A stretch of 64,000 nucleotides of DNA from Ilumatobacter sp. (GTDB taxonomy: Bacteria; Actinomycetota; Acidimicrobiia; Acidimicrobiales; Ilumatobacteraceae). The DNA lies in the NCBI GenBank assembly GCA_007693335.1, contig REDU01000072.1, positions 1-64,000 on the forward strand, read 5' to 3'. The number at the start of each line of letters is the position of its first letter. Position 1 is the first letter of the stretch. Below the pieces are notes generated by a model. That model saw nothing but the letters and a program-made list of their open reading frames with translations. It ran no database searches and was not told where the DNA came from. Below are positions 33,973-42,316 of this stretch, in pieces. The translations under genes were made by a program, and so were the position numbers.

Positions 33973-35202
33973 TCAGGGCCGACGCCAGCGACCCGTGTCC
34001 GGATCGAGCCGGAGCATCCGGATCGCGTTGCCGCGGGCGATCTTGAGCACGGTGGCGTCGTCGAGATCGGCGATCTGCTCGGCGAAGATCTTCGTGGTGT
34101 CGGGCCACGTGGAGTCGGTGTGCGGATAGTCGGTCTCGAACGTCACGTTGTCGACACCGATCCGGTGGAGGCTCTCGAGACCGTGGCGATCGCGGAAGAA
34201 GCAGCCGTAGATCTGACGGAACCAGTACGTGGACGGCGGCTCGGGCACGAGATCGGCCACGCCGCCCCACGCACGGTGCTCCATCCACACATCGTCGGCG
34301 CGCTCGAGGATGTAGGGGATCCATCCGATCTGGCCTTCGCTGTAGGCCAGGCGCAGCTCGGGATGGCGCACCAGGATGCCCGAGAACAAGAAGTCGCTGA
34401 GCGAGCTCATGGCGTTGCCGAAGCTCAGCGTGGCGGCCACCGCAGGTGGCGCATCCGACGATGTGGCCGGCATCTGGCTCGACGAACCGATGTGCATACA
34501 GATGACGGTGCCCGTCTCGTCGCACGCCTGGAAGAAGGGCTCCCAGTAGCCCGAGTGGATCGTGGGCAGGCCGAGCTTGGCGGGGATCTCGCTGAATGCC
34601 ACGGCGGTGCACCCGCGGGCGGCGTTACGGCGGACCTCGGCAGCGGCTGCCTCGACATCCCACAGCGGCACGATCGGGAGCGGGATGAGCCGGCCGCCGG
34701 AGTCACCGCACCACTCGTCGACCATCCAGTCGTTGTAGGCACGCACGCATGCCATGGCGAGGTCCTTGTCGGCGGCTTCGGCGAAGGTCTGGCCGCAGAA
34801 CCGTGGGAACGTGGGGAAGCACAGCGATGCCTCGACGTTGTCGACGTCCATGTCTTCGAGCCGGGCGGCCGGGTCGTAGCACCCGGGACGCATCTCGTCG
34901 TAGGTGATCGGTGAGAGCGTCATGTCGTCGCGGTCGAAGCCGACCGCCGCCACGTGCCGCTTGTGGGGAGCCACCAGATCACCGTAGAACCACGTGTCGG
35001 CCTTGGGCTTGGAGTCGTCCCACTCGATGTCGTAGCTGGTCCCACCCTTGTAGACCATCGAGCCGATACCGCGCCGCTCGACGCGGGGCGCATCGGGGTG
35101 GCTCGCCCATTTCGATGGGAGCCACCGCTCGAAGAGGTGCGGTGGTTCGACGACGTGATCGTCGACGGAGATGATCTTGGGGATCGTGCGTTCGCCCATC
35201 AT
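33973..35202 (-). CDS. Amidohydrolase family protein, copy 2
   Basis: This 409-residue amidohydrolase-2 barrel has 'IISVDDHVVEPPHLFERWLP' (first metal residues at about 14-16), 'CMHIGSSSQMPATSS' and 'TDYPHTDSTWP' for the remaining ligands. It is close to the paralog at 46340, sharing 'EASLCFPTFPRFCGQTF' and 'YNDWMVDEWCG'. Either ATG 35202 or 35199 fits, with GAGGAG upstream. It heads a six-gene minus-strand operon and is preceded by a TCTGAC palindrome at 35260. Hydrolase or decarboxylase chemistry is expected. Confidence 0.87.
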   Translation of the reverse strand: MMGERTIPKIISVDDHVVEPPHLFERWLPSKWASHPDAPRVERRGIGSMVYKGGTSYDIEWDDSKPKADTWFYGDLVAPHKRHVAAVGFDRDDMTLSPITYDEMRPGCYDPAARLEDMDVDNVEASLCFPTFPRFCGQTFAEAADKDLAMACVRAYNDWMVDEWCGDSGGRLIPLPIVPLWDVEAAAAEVRRNAARGCTAVAFSEIPAKLGLPTIHSGYWEPFFQACDETGTVICMHIGSSSQMPATSSDAPPAVAATLSFGNAMSSLSDFLFSGILVRHPELRLAYSEGQIGWIPYILERADDVWMEHRAWGGVADLVPEPPSTYWFRQIYGCFFRDRHGLESLHRIGVDNVTFETDYPHTDSTWPDTTKIFAEQIADLDDATVLKIARGNAIRMLRLDPDTGRWRRP

Positions 35203-35259
35203 GGCCGGTCACTCCTCGGGGTTCGGTGCGCGGGGTCGGCGCTCGTGGCCGATCTCGTT

Positions 35260-35276
35260 TCTGACACCGTATCAGA
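35260..35276. promoter_or_regulatory. TCTGAC palindrome, site 5
   Basis: TCTGAC-ACCGT-ATCAGA lies 57 bases upstream of the amidohydrolase ATG (35202) and overlaps the stop codon of the upstream LLM gene (35272-35274). The site therefore separates two same-strand operons and appears to be retained despite overlapping coding sequence. Confidence 0.78.
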
Positions 35277-36204
35277 TCTTGGCGAGAACCTCGATCGCGA
35301 ACCGCTCGAGTACTTCGAGGAAGACGGGCAGCTCGAGGCCGGGCAGATTGACCACCAGCGCAGTACCGCCTGCGGCGCGGAGTTGCCCGATCTCGTCGAT
35401 GACGGTCTCCGACGACCATGCACTGGCCCCGCTCCCCCCGCTGGCGAACGCCGCCATGGTCTGCGGGATCACCGCGATGTCGATCGGATCGGTGCGGCCG
35501 GCATCCTCCATCATCTGGTGCAGGCGGCTGATCCGCGACCCGAGCTCGTCGACACCCTCGATGCCGGGCGTGCCGAGATGCGGGGCAGCGGACCGGGGGG
35601 ACGGCATCGGGGACCATCCCTGGGCGTGGCGAACCACCCGGCGCATCGCTGCCAGGGAGTTGCCACCCACCCAGATCGGAGGATGGGGTCGCTGTGTCGG
35701 GATCGGCCTCACCACCGTTCCCGCAGCCCGGTACGACGGCCCGTCGCGATGAACCGGCTCACCCGACCATGCCTGCTTGATGGCCTCGAGGGTGTCGTCG
35801 GCCACTGCGGCGCGTTGCGCGTAGTCGCCGCCGAGCGCGTCGAACTCGGCTTCGAGGTAGCCGACACCGACACCCAGTGTCACGCGGCCCGACGAGAGGA
35901 CATCGAGGCTGGCGACCGCCTTGGCGGCCAGGAACGGATTGCGGTAGCCGAGCACGAGCAAGTTGGTGTGCAGGCGGAGTGTCGTGGTGGCTGCTGCAGC
36001 GAACGACAGGGCCACGAAGGGGTCCACCGTCGGGTGACCACCCCGCCCGATCCAGGTCTCGTCGGGAGCCGGGTGGTCGGTGACGAACACGGCGTCGATC
36101 CCGAGCCGCTCAGCGGCTTCGGCACATGCCCCGATGCCCGCACCGGTCAGCAGTTCGGCGTCGGCCGGGATCCGGTCGACCGGAAGGCCGATGCTGACGA
36201 ACAT
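35272..36204 (-). CDS. LLM class F420-dependent oxidoreductase
   Basis: This 310-residue LLM barrel has 'IDAVFVTDHPAPDETWIGRG', 'LRLHTNLLVLGYRNPFLAAKA' and 'LSSGRVTLGVGVGYLEAEFDALG', the typical probable-F420-dependent (Rv2161c/Rv3079c-like) pattern. Its ATG shares one base with the stop of the upstream SDR (TGATG at 36202-36206). It is the last gene of the eight-gene operon that begins at 43791, and its stop codon lies within the TCTGAC palindrome of the next operon. Confidence 0.88.
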   Translation of the reverse strand: MFVSIGLPVDRIPADAELLTGAGIGACAEAAERLGIDAVFVTDHPAPDETWIGRGGHPTVDPFVALSFAAAATTTLRLHTNLLVLGYRNPFLAAKAVASLDVLSSGRVTLGVGVGYLEAEFDALGGDYAQRAAVADDTLEAIKQAWSGEPVHRDGPSYRAAGTVVRPIPTQRPHPPIWVGGNSLAAMRRVVRHAQGWSPMPSPRSAAPHLGTPGIEGVDELGSRISRLHQMMEDAGRTDPIDIAVIPQTMAAFASGGSGASAWSSETVIDEIGQLRAAGGTALVVNLPGLELPVFLEVLERFAIEVLAKI

Positions 36205-36920
36205 CAGCGCTCGTTGACAGCGATGCCGCCGTCGACCCAGAGGGTGGTGCCGGTGACGAACGAGGCATCGGAGCCGGCGAGGTAGGTGACCGCAGCAGCC
36301 ACGTCGTCGGGTGTGCCCACGCGTTTCACGGGCGTGAGATCGACGAGCTTGTCGCGCCGCCCGGGTCCCGCCAGGAAGGGTGCGGTCATCGGCGTCTCGA
36401 TGAACCCGGGCGCCACGGCGTTCACCCGGATCGAGCGCGGCGCCAGTTCGAGCGCCAGCATCTTGGTCAACATCCACGCCCCGGCCTTGGCCACGCAGTA
36501 CGCCCCGTTGTTGACCGTGGCGTGCTGGTACTCCCCCGAGGTGATCACTGTGATGGTGCCGCCATCGACCATGATCGGCACCAGCTCCCTGGTGGACACG
36601 AGGAGTCCGTTGAGATTCACGTCGAGCACGTGGTGCCATCCCTCGAGCGACGACTCCATGAGCGGGGCGGGGCCGTCGAGGATCGTCCCGGCGGCCAGCA
36701 CGAGGTGATCGAGCCGACCGAACCGGTCACGCACGTGGTCAGCCAGCTGGCGACACGACTCCTCGTCGGTGACGTCGACCTGAGGCTGGTCGCCGTCGCT
36801 GACGACCAGATCGGCCACCACGACCCCAGCGCCGAGCGATCGGAAACGCTCCACGCATGCCGCCCCGATGCCGCTCGCGCCACCGGTCACCACCGCGACC
36901 GCCCCCTCGAAGCCGCTCAC
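36204..36920 (-). CDS. Short-chain dehydrogenase/reductase
   Basis: This 238-residue classical SDR has 'VTGGASGIGAACVERF', 'AAGTILDGPAPLMES', catalytic Ser in 'VITSGEYQHA' and 'AYCVAKAGAW' (YCVAK). The start is GTG 36918-36920, 1 base after the TetR stop and overlapping an out-of-frame ATG. It lies directly downstream of the TetR gene in the 43791 operon. The role is oxidation or reduction of a hydroxy/oxo intermediate. Confidence 0.86.
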   Translation of the reverse strand: MSGFEGAVAVVTGGASGIGAACVERFRSLGAGVVVADLVVSDGDQPQVDVTDEESCRQLADHVRDRFGRLDHLVLAAGTILDGPAPLMESSLEGWHHVLDVNLNGLLVSTRELVPIMVDGGTITVITSGEYQHATVNNGAYCVAKAGAWMLTKMLALELAPRSIRVNAVAPGFIETPMTAPFLAGPGRRDKLVDLTPVKRVGTPDDVAAAVTYLAGSDASFVTGTTLWVDGGIAVNER

Positions 36921-36921
36921 A

Positions 36922-37608
36922 TCACGCTCGATCCGGCAGACCCGCGCTGGGCAGGTGCGGGGCGGCGAGCGTCTGGTGGAGCACGGTCGCCAGGGTCGAC
37001 CGGAGGTCGCTGACGCTCGAACCGGCGCGACCCAGTCCCACCTGGTACGAGAGCAGACGCTCGAGCATCGCCAGCATCGCTGCGCCGGTGGCGAACGGGT
37101 CGAGTGACCGACTCAGCCGGCCGGCTTCGATCCCGTTGCGGACCATCGCGGCCATGGCCTCGACCATCGGCACACTGGCCCTCCGGCGCACCGCCCGGAA
37201 CCGACGATCTCCCTCCTCGGCCTTGAGGTTGCGGATGCGCAGCACGCCACGGTTCGCGTTCCAGTACCGCCGATAGGCATCGACGAAATCGAGCGCGCTC
37301 TCGAGGCCGTCCTCGGCGTGCCAGTCGGACGAGAAGTACTCGACCAGCGCCCGTTCGTCTTCCCCGGCCTCCTCCGCCAACATCAGGATCGCATCGTCGA
37401 CGTCGTTGAAGTACTGGTAGAAGGTGGCCGGCGACGTGCCGATGGCGCGGGTGATGTCGACCACCTTGAGTTCGAGCACACCGTTGCTGTCGAGGAATCG
37501 GGCGGTCTCGTCGAGCAGCCGGCGACGGGTTGCTCTCGCCCGCGCGCCGATGACCCGCCCATCGGCTGCCTGTTGCTCTGAAGCCATCTTCGTCGACATA
37601 CCTTCCAT
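36922..37608 (-). CDS. TetR family transcriptional regulator
   Basis: This 228-residue regulator has an N-terminal three-helix DNA-binding domain ('RRRLLDETARFLDSNGVLEL', then 'DITRAIGTSPATFYQYFND') at about residues 28-77 and a helical ligand domain. The arrangement resembles mycobacterial regulators of lipid metabolism. Starts at 37608, 37599 and 37587 are all possible; I keep the longest. It is the sixth gene of an operon whose promoter holds a TCTGAC palindrome (43810). TetR dimers typically bind palindromes of this size, so it is the best local candidate for the factor that reads all nine sites and for autoregulation. The link is inferred. Confidence 0.88.
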   Translation of the reverse strand: MEGMSTKMASEQQAADGRVIGARARATRRRLLDETARFLDSNGVLELKVVDITRAIGTSPATFYQYFNDVDDAILMLAEEAGEDERALVEYFSSDWHAEDGLESALDFVDAYRRYWNANRGVLRIRNLKAEEGDRRFRAVRRRASVPMVEAMAAMVRNGIEAGRLSRSLDPFATGAAMLAMLERLLSYQVGLGRAGSSVSDLRSTLATVLHQTLAAPHLPSAGLPDRA

Positions 37609-37626
37609 GCACGCGCGGGGCGCGCC

Positions 37627-38526
37627 CTAGACCCCGTACACGGGTGCAGGTGAGGGGGCGCTCTTCAGCAGCTCTGACACCACCGACCCTACTTCCGACG
37701 GTTCGTACCGGGCGCGTTTGTCGTTCACCGCACCGTGCTGCCAGCCGTCGGCCACCGACAGCTCCCCACCCGCGATCTCGAACACCCGACCCGAGACGTC
37801 ACAATCGCCCGATCCGAGCCAGACCACCAGCGGGCTCACGTTCGCAGGGTCCATGGCATCGAAGCCCTCGTCGGGCGGGCGCATCATCTCCGCGAACGCA
37901 TCCTCGGTCATGCGGCTCCGAGCCGACGGAGCGATGCAGTTGGCCCGGATCCCGTATCGGTCGAGCTCGGCCGCCGCCACCACCGTGAAAGTGGCGATGC
38001 CGGCTTTGGCTGCCGAATAGTTCGCCTGCGAGACACTGCCGAACAGACCGGCACCTGACGACGTGGTGACGATCCGGGGGCTCGCCCCGCGGCCGGCCTT
38101 CGACTCGGCCCGCCAGTGGTCGATGGCATGTCGGACCGGACAGAACATGCCGCGCAGATGGACCCGGATCACGGCGTCCCATTCGTCGACGCTCATGTTC
38201 ACCAACATCCGATCGCGTACGATGCCTGCGTTGCACACCAGCGTGTCGAGCCGACCCCACGTGTCGAGCGCCTGGGCGATCATCGCCCCGGCGGAGTCCA
38301 TCTCGCTGACGTCGTCGCCGTTCACGATGGCCTCGCCGCCCATCGCGGAGATCTCGTCGACCACCTGCGCTGCGGGTCCGGGATCGTTCCCCTCACCCGT
38401 CAGCGAAGCACCCACGTCGTTGACCACCACCTTGGCGCCCTCGGCAGCGAACGCCAGGGCGTGAGCACGCCCGAGACCCCGGCCCGCTCCGGTCACGATC
38501 ACGACCCGTCCGTCACAGATTCCCAT
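37627..38526 (-). CDS. SDR family oxidoreductase, hydroxyacyl-CoA dehydrogenase-like
   Basis: This 299-residue SDR carries 'VTGAGRGLGRAHALAFAAEG', 'VVNDVGASLTGEG' and the active site 'ANYSAAKAG'. The insertion after the second strand and 'NAGIVRDRMLVNMS' are typical of the (3R)-hydroxyacyl-CoA dehydrogenase domain of multifunctional enzyme 2. GAGAGGTGG precedes ATG 38524-38526. It lies between the small acyl-CoA dehydrogenase and the TetR gene in the 43791 operon, fitting the third step of beta-oxidation. A paralog lies at 9558. Confidence 0.88.
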   Translation of the reverse strand: MGICDGRVVIVTGAGRGLGRAHALAFAAEGAKVVVNDVGASLTGEGNDPGPAAQVVDEISAMGGEAIVNGDDVSEMDSAGAMIAQALDTWGRLDTLVCNAGIVRDRMLVNMSVDEWDAVIRVHLRGMFCPVRHAIDHWRAESKAGRGASPRIVTTSSGAGLFGSVSQANYSAAKAGIATFTVVAAAELDRYGIRANCIAPSARSRMTEDAFAEMMRPPDEGFDAMDPANVSPLVVWLGSGDCDVSGRVFEIAGGELSVADGWQHGAVNDKRARYEPSEVGSVVSELLKSAPSPAPVYGV

Positions 38527-38568
38527 CGATCCACCTCTCTTGTTGCGGTTCCACGTCTCTCGGTCGGT

Positions 38569-39540
38569 TCACGGCCGGATCAGCATGTCGGCGATGGCGA
38601 GCGAGTGATCATCGGTCGAGCCGAACGAGACATCGAGCGCCACGGCCCGCTTCCAGTAGCGCTGGGCGTCGACCTCCCAGGTGAATCCCATCCCACCGTG
38701 GATCTGGATACCGGTCTTGCCGCAGAACAACGCTGCGTGACCGGCCACGGCCTTGGCCCCGCTCACGGCGCGCGCCGGCTCGGCATCGCTCGCATCGTCG
38801 AGGGCGCACCCTCCGGCACGGACCGCGGCACGGGCCACATCGGCATGAACGAACATCTCGGCGAGCATGTGCTTGACCGCCTGGAAGCTTCCGATGGGGC
38901 GTCCGAACTGCTCGCGACCCTTGGCGTACTCGTTCGCCAGATCGGTGGCTGCTGCCGCGACGCCCACCTGGAGAGCAGCCGTGAGGAGAACGCCCAGTTC
39001 GGAGAGCTCGCGAACCGGCGTGCCGGTCGCGATCACCGCTGAGTTCGAGCGCACCTGATCGAGCCCGTCGAGGCAGATCAGCACCGGTCCGAGCGGATCG
39101 AGCGGCCGGCCAACGGGATCGAGCGTCAGGCTCGCGGGGTCGATGCGCCGAAGGTCGTGGCCGTCGAACCACAACAGGTCGTCCACCTCGGTGGCGTGTT
39201 CGATCATCGTGACACCCCCCGACGGCTCGAACATCGAGACGATCCGGGTGCCGTCGGCGGCGCCGTCGATCAGCTCGGCGGCGAGGTGGGTCGCCACCAA
39301 GGGTCCGGGCACCAGCCCGCGGCCCAGCTCCTCGTACACCAACGTGGCCTCGCGGGCGCCCATGCCGTCGCTACGGAGCGAGAAGACGCCCATGTCGCCC
39401 AGCTCACGCCACTTCGTGCGGTCGAGCACGGCGTCGGTCTCCTCGACCGAGTGGAGCCACTCGGCCGGGAACCGCCCGGCCACGAACGCTCGCATCCCCT
39501 CTGCGAGGGCCACCTGGTCGTCGGTCACCCAGAAGTCCAT
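38569..39540 (-). CDS. Acyl-CoA dehydrogenase, small subunit type (pair A)
   Basis: This 323-residue protein is short for an acyl-CoA dehydrogenase. The middle domain is reduced, while the C-terminal helical domain is normal ('GREQFGRPIGSFQAVKHMLAE', 'KTGIQIHGGMGFTWEVD'). It overlaps the larger dehydrogenase gene by 16 bases. Adjacent short and long forms are the hallmark of alpha2beta2 heterotetrameric dehydrogenases described for mycobacterial steroid side-chain oxidation (ChsE1-ChsE2, FadE26-FadE27 types). ATG 39538-39540 begins 'MDFWVTDDQ'. Substrate unknown, but such enzymes usually act on bulky cyclic or branched acyl-CoAs. Confidence 0.87.
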   Translation of the reverse strand: MDFWVTDDQVALAEGMRAFVAGRFPAEWLHSVEETDAVLDRTKWRELGDMGVFSLRSDGMGAREATLVYEELGRGLVPGPLVATHLAAELIDGAADGTRIVSMFEPSGGVTMIEHATEVDDLLWFDGHDLRRIDPASLTLDPVGRPLDPLGPVLICLDGLDQVRSNSAVIATGTPVRELSELGVLLTAALQVGVAAAATDLANEYAKGREQFGRPIGSFQAVKHMLAEMFVHADVARAAVRAGGCALDDASDAEPARAVSGAKAVAGHAALFCGKTGIQIHGGMGFTWEVDAQRYWKRAVALDVSFGSTDDHSLAIADMLIRP

Positions 39541-40727
39541 CCGCGCTCCTTCGGCTGGCCGAGCAGACGCTCGGCGACAATGTTCTTCTGGACCTGCGAG
39601 GTACCCGCGGCGATCGACATCGACAGGGCGTGGATGCGGCCCTGCACGTGACGGCCGGTCGGGAGCTCACCGATGTCGTCGAGCGACAGCGAGGCCCGAT
39701 CGAGCAACCGCAGGGCGAGATCGCCCATCCGGTGCCGGAGATCGGTGTACGCCAGCTTGAAGACGTTGCCACCGGCGCCGACCAGACCGGTGCGGGTGGC
39801 TTCTGAGATGTTGCGACGGGTCAGCGCCCACAGGGCATCGAGTTCGGCAGCCAGCATCCCGAGCTCGCGCCGCAACCCGAGGTCGTCCCACGCGGTGCCG
39901 CCGCGCCGTGTCACCTTGCGGGCCAGCTCGGCCAACTCCCGGCAGAGTTCCATCGAGTCGAGCATCTCCGACACGAAGGCGGTGCCCCGCTCGAAGCTGA
40001 GCGTGACCATGGCCACCCGCCAACCGTCGTTCTCGTTGCCGACGCGGTTCGACACGGGGATCCGCACCTCGTCGAGGTACATCTCGCAGAACTCGGTCGA
40101 ACCCTCCATCGTGCGCAGCGGCCGGACGTCGATGCCGGGTGCGTCCATCGGCATGATCAACCAGGTGATCCCTCGGTGCTTGGGAGCGTCGGTGTCGGTG
40201 CGCACGAGCATCTCGCAGTAATCGGCCACATGGGCGAAGCTGGTCCAGATCTTCTGACCGCTGACCACGTAGTCGTCACCGTCGCGGACCGCTCGACACC
40301 GCAAGCTGGCGAGATCGCTACCAGCGCTCGGTTCGCTGAAGCCCTGACACCAGATGTGGTCGCCGCGCAGGATCCCGGGAAGGTGGTGCTCCTTCTGTTC
40401 GGGTGTGGCCTCGACCACGAGCGTGGGCCCGGCGTGGAGCAGGCCGACGAAGTTCATCCCCACGTACGGCGCCCGAGCGCGCTCGGTCTCCTCGAGGAAG
40501 ATGAGGTGCTCGGTGGGTGATGCACCGCGGCCGCCGTAGTCGCGCGGCCAGTTGATGCCGGCGTAGCCGGCGTCGTGCAGCGTCCGCTGCCATCGTGAGT
40601 CGTAGGCACGACGGGCGGGCCAGTCGGAGCGGTCGGGGGTGGGCCCGACGTCGGGGAGCACGGACTCGAGCCACGCCCGCAGCTCGGTCCGGAACTGTTC
40701 CTCTTCATCGGTGTAGCGGAGATCCAT
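39525..40727 (-). CDS. Acyl-CoA dehydrogenase, large subunit type (pair A)
   Basis: This 400-residue flavoprotein has 'NWPRDYGGRGASPTEHLIFL', 'CQGFSEPSAGSDLASL', 'GQKIWTSFAHVADYCEM' and 'AAGTSQVQKNIVAERLLGQP'. It is the likely partner of the small subunit whose gene overlaps its 3' end. ATG 40725-40727 shares one base with the stop of the upstream ligase (TGATG) and is preceded by GAGGAG. It sits in the operon ligase-ligase-ACAD-ACAD-SDR-TetR-SDR-LLM. Confidence 0.9.
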   Translation of the reverse strand: MDLRYTDEEEQFRTELRAWLESVLPDVGPTPDRSDWPARRAYDSRWQRTLHDAGYAGINWPRDYGGRGASPTEHLIFLEETERARAPYVGMNFVGLLHAGPTLVVEATPEQKEHHLPGILRGDHIWCQGFSEPSAGSDLASLRCRAVRDGDDYVVSGQKIWTSFAHVADYCEMLVRTDTDAPKHRGITWLIMPMDAPGIDVRPLRTMEGSTEFCEMYLDEVRIPVSNRVGNENDGWRVAMVTLSFERGTAFVSEMLDSMELCRELAELARKVTRRGGTAWDDLGLRRELGMLAAELDALWALTRRNISEATRTGLVGAGGNVFKLAYTDLRHRMGDLALRLLDRASLSLDDIGELPTGRHVQGRIHALSMSIAAGTSQVQKNIVAERLLGQPKERGWTSG

Positions 40728-42316
40728 CAGCGACTCCTCGCCTGGCCGCCATGCGTCTGGCGGAGGTCTTTCTTCAGCACCTTGCCACTCGGGTTCCGAG
40801 GGAGGGCATCGACGATCACCAACCGCTCGGGCAGCTTGTACCTGGCCAGGCGCTCCGACGTGAGGTGAGCGGTCATCTCCTCGAAGGTGATGGAGTGGTC
40901 GGCAGCGCACACCACCACGGCACACGCCTGCTCGCCGCTGTCGGGATCGGGTACGCCGATGACCGCGGCGTCGGCGATCGCCGGGTGGGCGTACAGCAGG
41001 TCCTCGATCTCCTTCGCGGAGATGTTCTCGCCCTTGCGGATGATGATGTCCTTGAGGCGGCCGGTGATGCTCACCCAACCACCATCGTCGATCACGCCCA
41101 GGTCCCCGGTACGGAACCAACCGTCGTCGGTGAACGCCTCGGCGTCGAGCGAGCGGTCGAGGTACCCGAGACACACCTGAGGCCCACTCACCTGCAACTC
41201 GCCCTCCTCACCGGCACCGAGCACGGCTCCGTCGAGCACGACCCGAACCGACACGTCGGGACACGGACGCCCGTCGGTGCGTGCCTTCTTGTCGTCGGGA
41301 TCGTCGATGTGCACCATCGTGTTGATCGGGCTCTCGGTCATCCCCCAGCCACCGATCAACGGGGCGCCGAACGCCTCGAGCATCTCGTGATGCAGGCTCA
41401 CCGGTTTCGGGGCGCCGCCCCCGTTGAAGATCCGGACGTCGGGCATCAGCTGTTCACCGGGGGGCAAGGCCCGCTGCGCCGCCAGGTAGGCCAGCCAGAA
41501 CACCGTGCCCGCGCCGGCGCAGGTGCACCCCTGCCGGCCGAGCCAGTGTGGCGTGGCCGCCGGATCGAAGACCTCGACCATCAACAGGCGGACGCCGGTC
41601 TGCAACGCGTTGAAGAGCCACACCATCCCGCCGACGTGGGTGATCGGGAACACGACGGCCGCTCTGTCGTCGGGTCCGACCTGCATGCTCCACTGCATCC
41701 CGGCGTTGGCGGCGGCGAGCGAGTGGTCGGAGTGGCGCGCACCCTTGGGATCAGCGGTGGTGCCCGAGCTGTAGAACAGCCACCGAACCTCGTCGGGGCC
41801 CGACGCACGGTACGGCGGCAGGGTCGCCGGATCGCCCTCGGGGAGCGCCGGGTCGGCCACCACCACCTCGACGCCGGTGGACGAGCCGGCGGCCACCTCC
41901 TCGGCCATCGCCGCGTAGTCGAAACCGCGGAAGGTGCCGGGCACGATCAGCAGCCGGCACCGGCTCTCAGAGACGATGAACGACACCTCACGCGTGCGAT
42001 AGATCGGGAGGATCGGGTTCTGCACGGCGCCGAGGCGCGCCAACGCGCCGCTGAGCACGAGGGCCTCGAAGCGCGACGGCAGGATCCACGACACCAACGT
42101 GCCCTCGCTGACACCGAGGGCGAACAGTCCGGCCGCGGCTCGTTCACACGCCGCCCGGTACTCGGCGTGGGTGAGCAACCGATCGGCTTCGTCGATGGCC
42201 ATGACCGCGTCGGGTGTGAGCGATGCCCTGGCCTCGACCATCTCCCACAGCGTGAGGCCGGCCACGTCGATCACGTCGGGCGACCGGGAGACGACTCCGT
42301 CGTTCAGCGCGTCCAT
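40727..42316 (-). CDS. AMP-dependent acyl-CoA synthetase/ligase
   Basis: This 529-residue adenylate-forming enzyme has P-loop 'LFYSSGTTADPKG', 'GWGMTESPINT', hinge 'TGRLKDIIIRKGENISAKEI' and the catalytic Lys in 'PRNPSGKVLKKDLR'. It resembles cyclohexanecarboxyl-CoA and FadD-type ligases. ATG 42314-42316 is used, and its start overlaps the upstream ligase gene by 13 bases. Two ligases in tandem at the head of one operon suggest activation of two different acids, for example an original acid and a later ring- or side-chain acid. Confidence 0.9.
   Translation of the reverse strand: MDALNDGVVSRSPDVIDVAGLTLWEMVEARASLTPDAVMAIDEADRLLTHAEYRAACERAAAGLFALGVSEGTLVSWILPSRFEALVLSGALARLGAVQNPILPIYRTREVSFIVSESRCRLLIVPGTFRGFDYAAMAEEVAAGSSTGVEVVVADPALPEGDPATLPPYRASGPDEVRWLFYSSGTTADPKGARHSDHSLAAANAGMQWSMQVGPDDRAAVVFPITHVGGMVWLFNALQTGVRLLMVEVFDPAATPHWLGRQGCTCAGAGTVFWLAYLAAQRALPPGEQLMPDVRIFNGGGAPKPVSLHHEMLEAFGAPLIGGWGMTESPINTMVHIDDPDDKKARTDGRPCPDVSVRVVLDGAVLGAGEEGELQVSGPQVCLGYLDRSLDAEAFTDDGWFRTGDLGVIDDGGWVSITGRLKDIIIRKGENISAKEIEDLLYAHPAIADAAVIGVPDPDSGEQACAVVVCAADHSITFEEMTAHLTSERLARYKLPERLVIVDALPRNPSGKVLKKDLRQTHGGQARSR

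Noticed and set aside
36917-37612. Arg/His-rich 231-codon frame overlapping the TetR gene
   Set aside because: It is a frame-shifted shadow; the TetR frame has a clear helix-turn-helix and a coherent composition.
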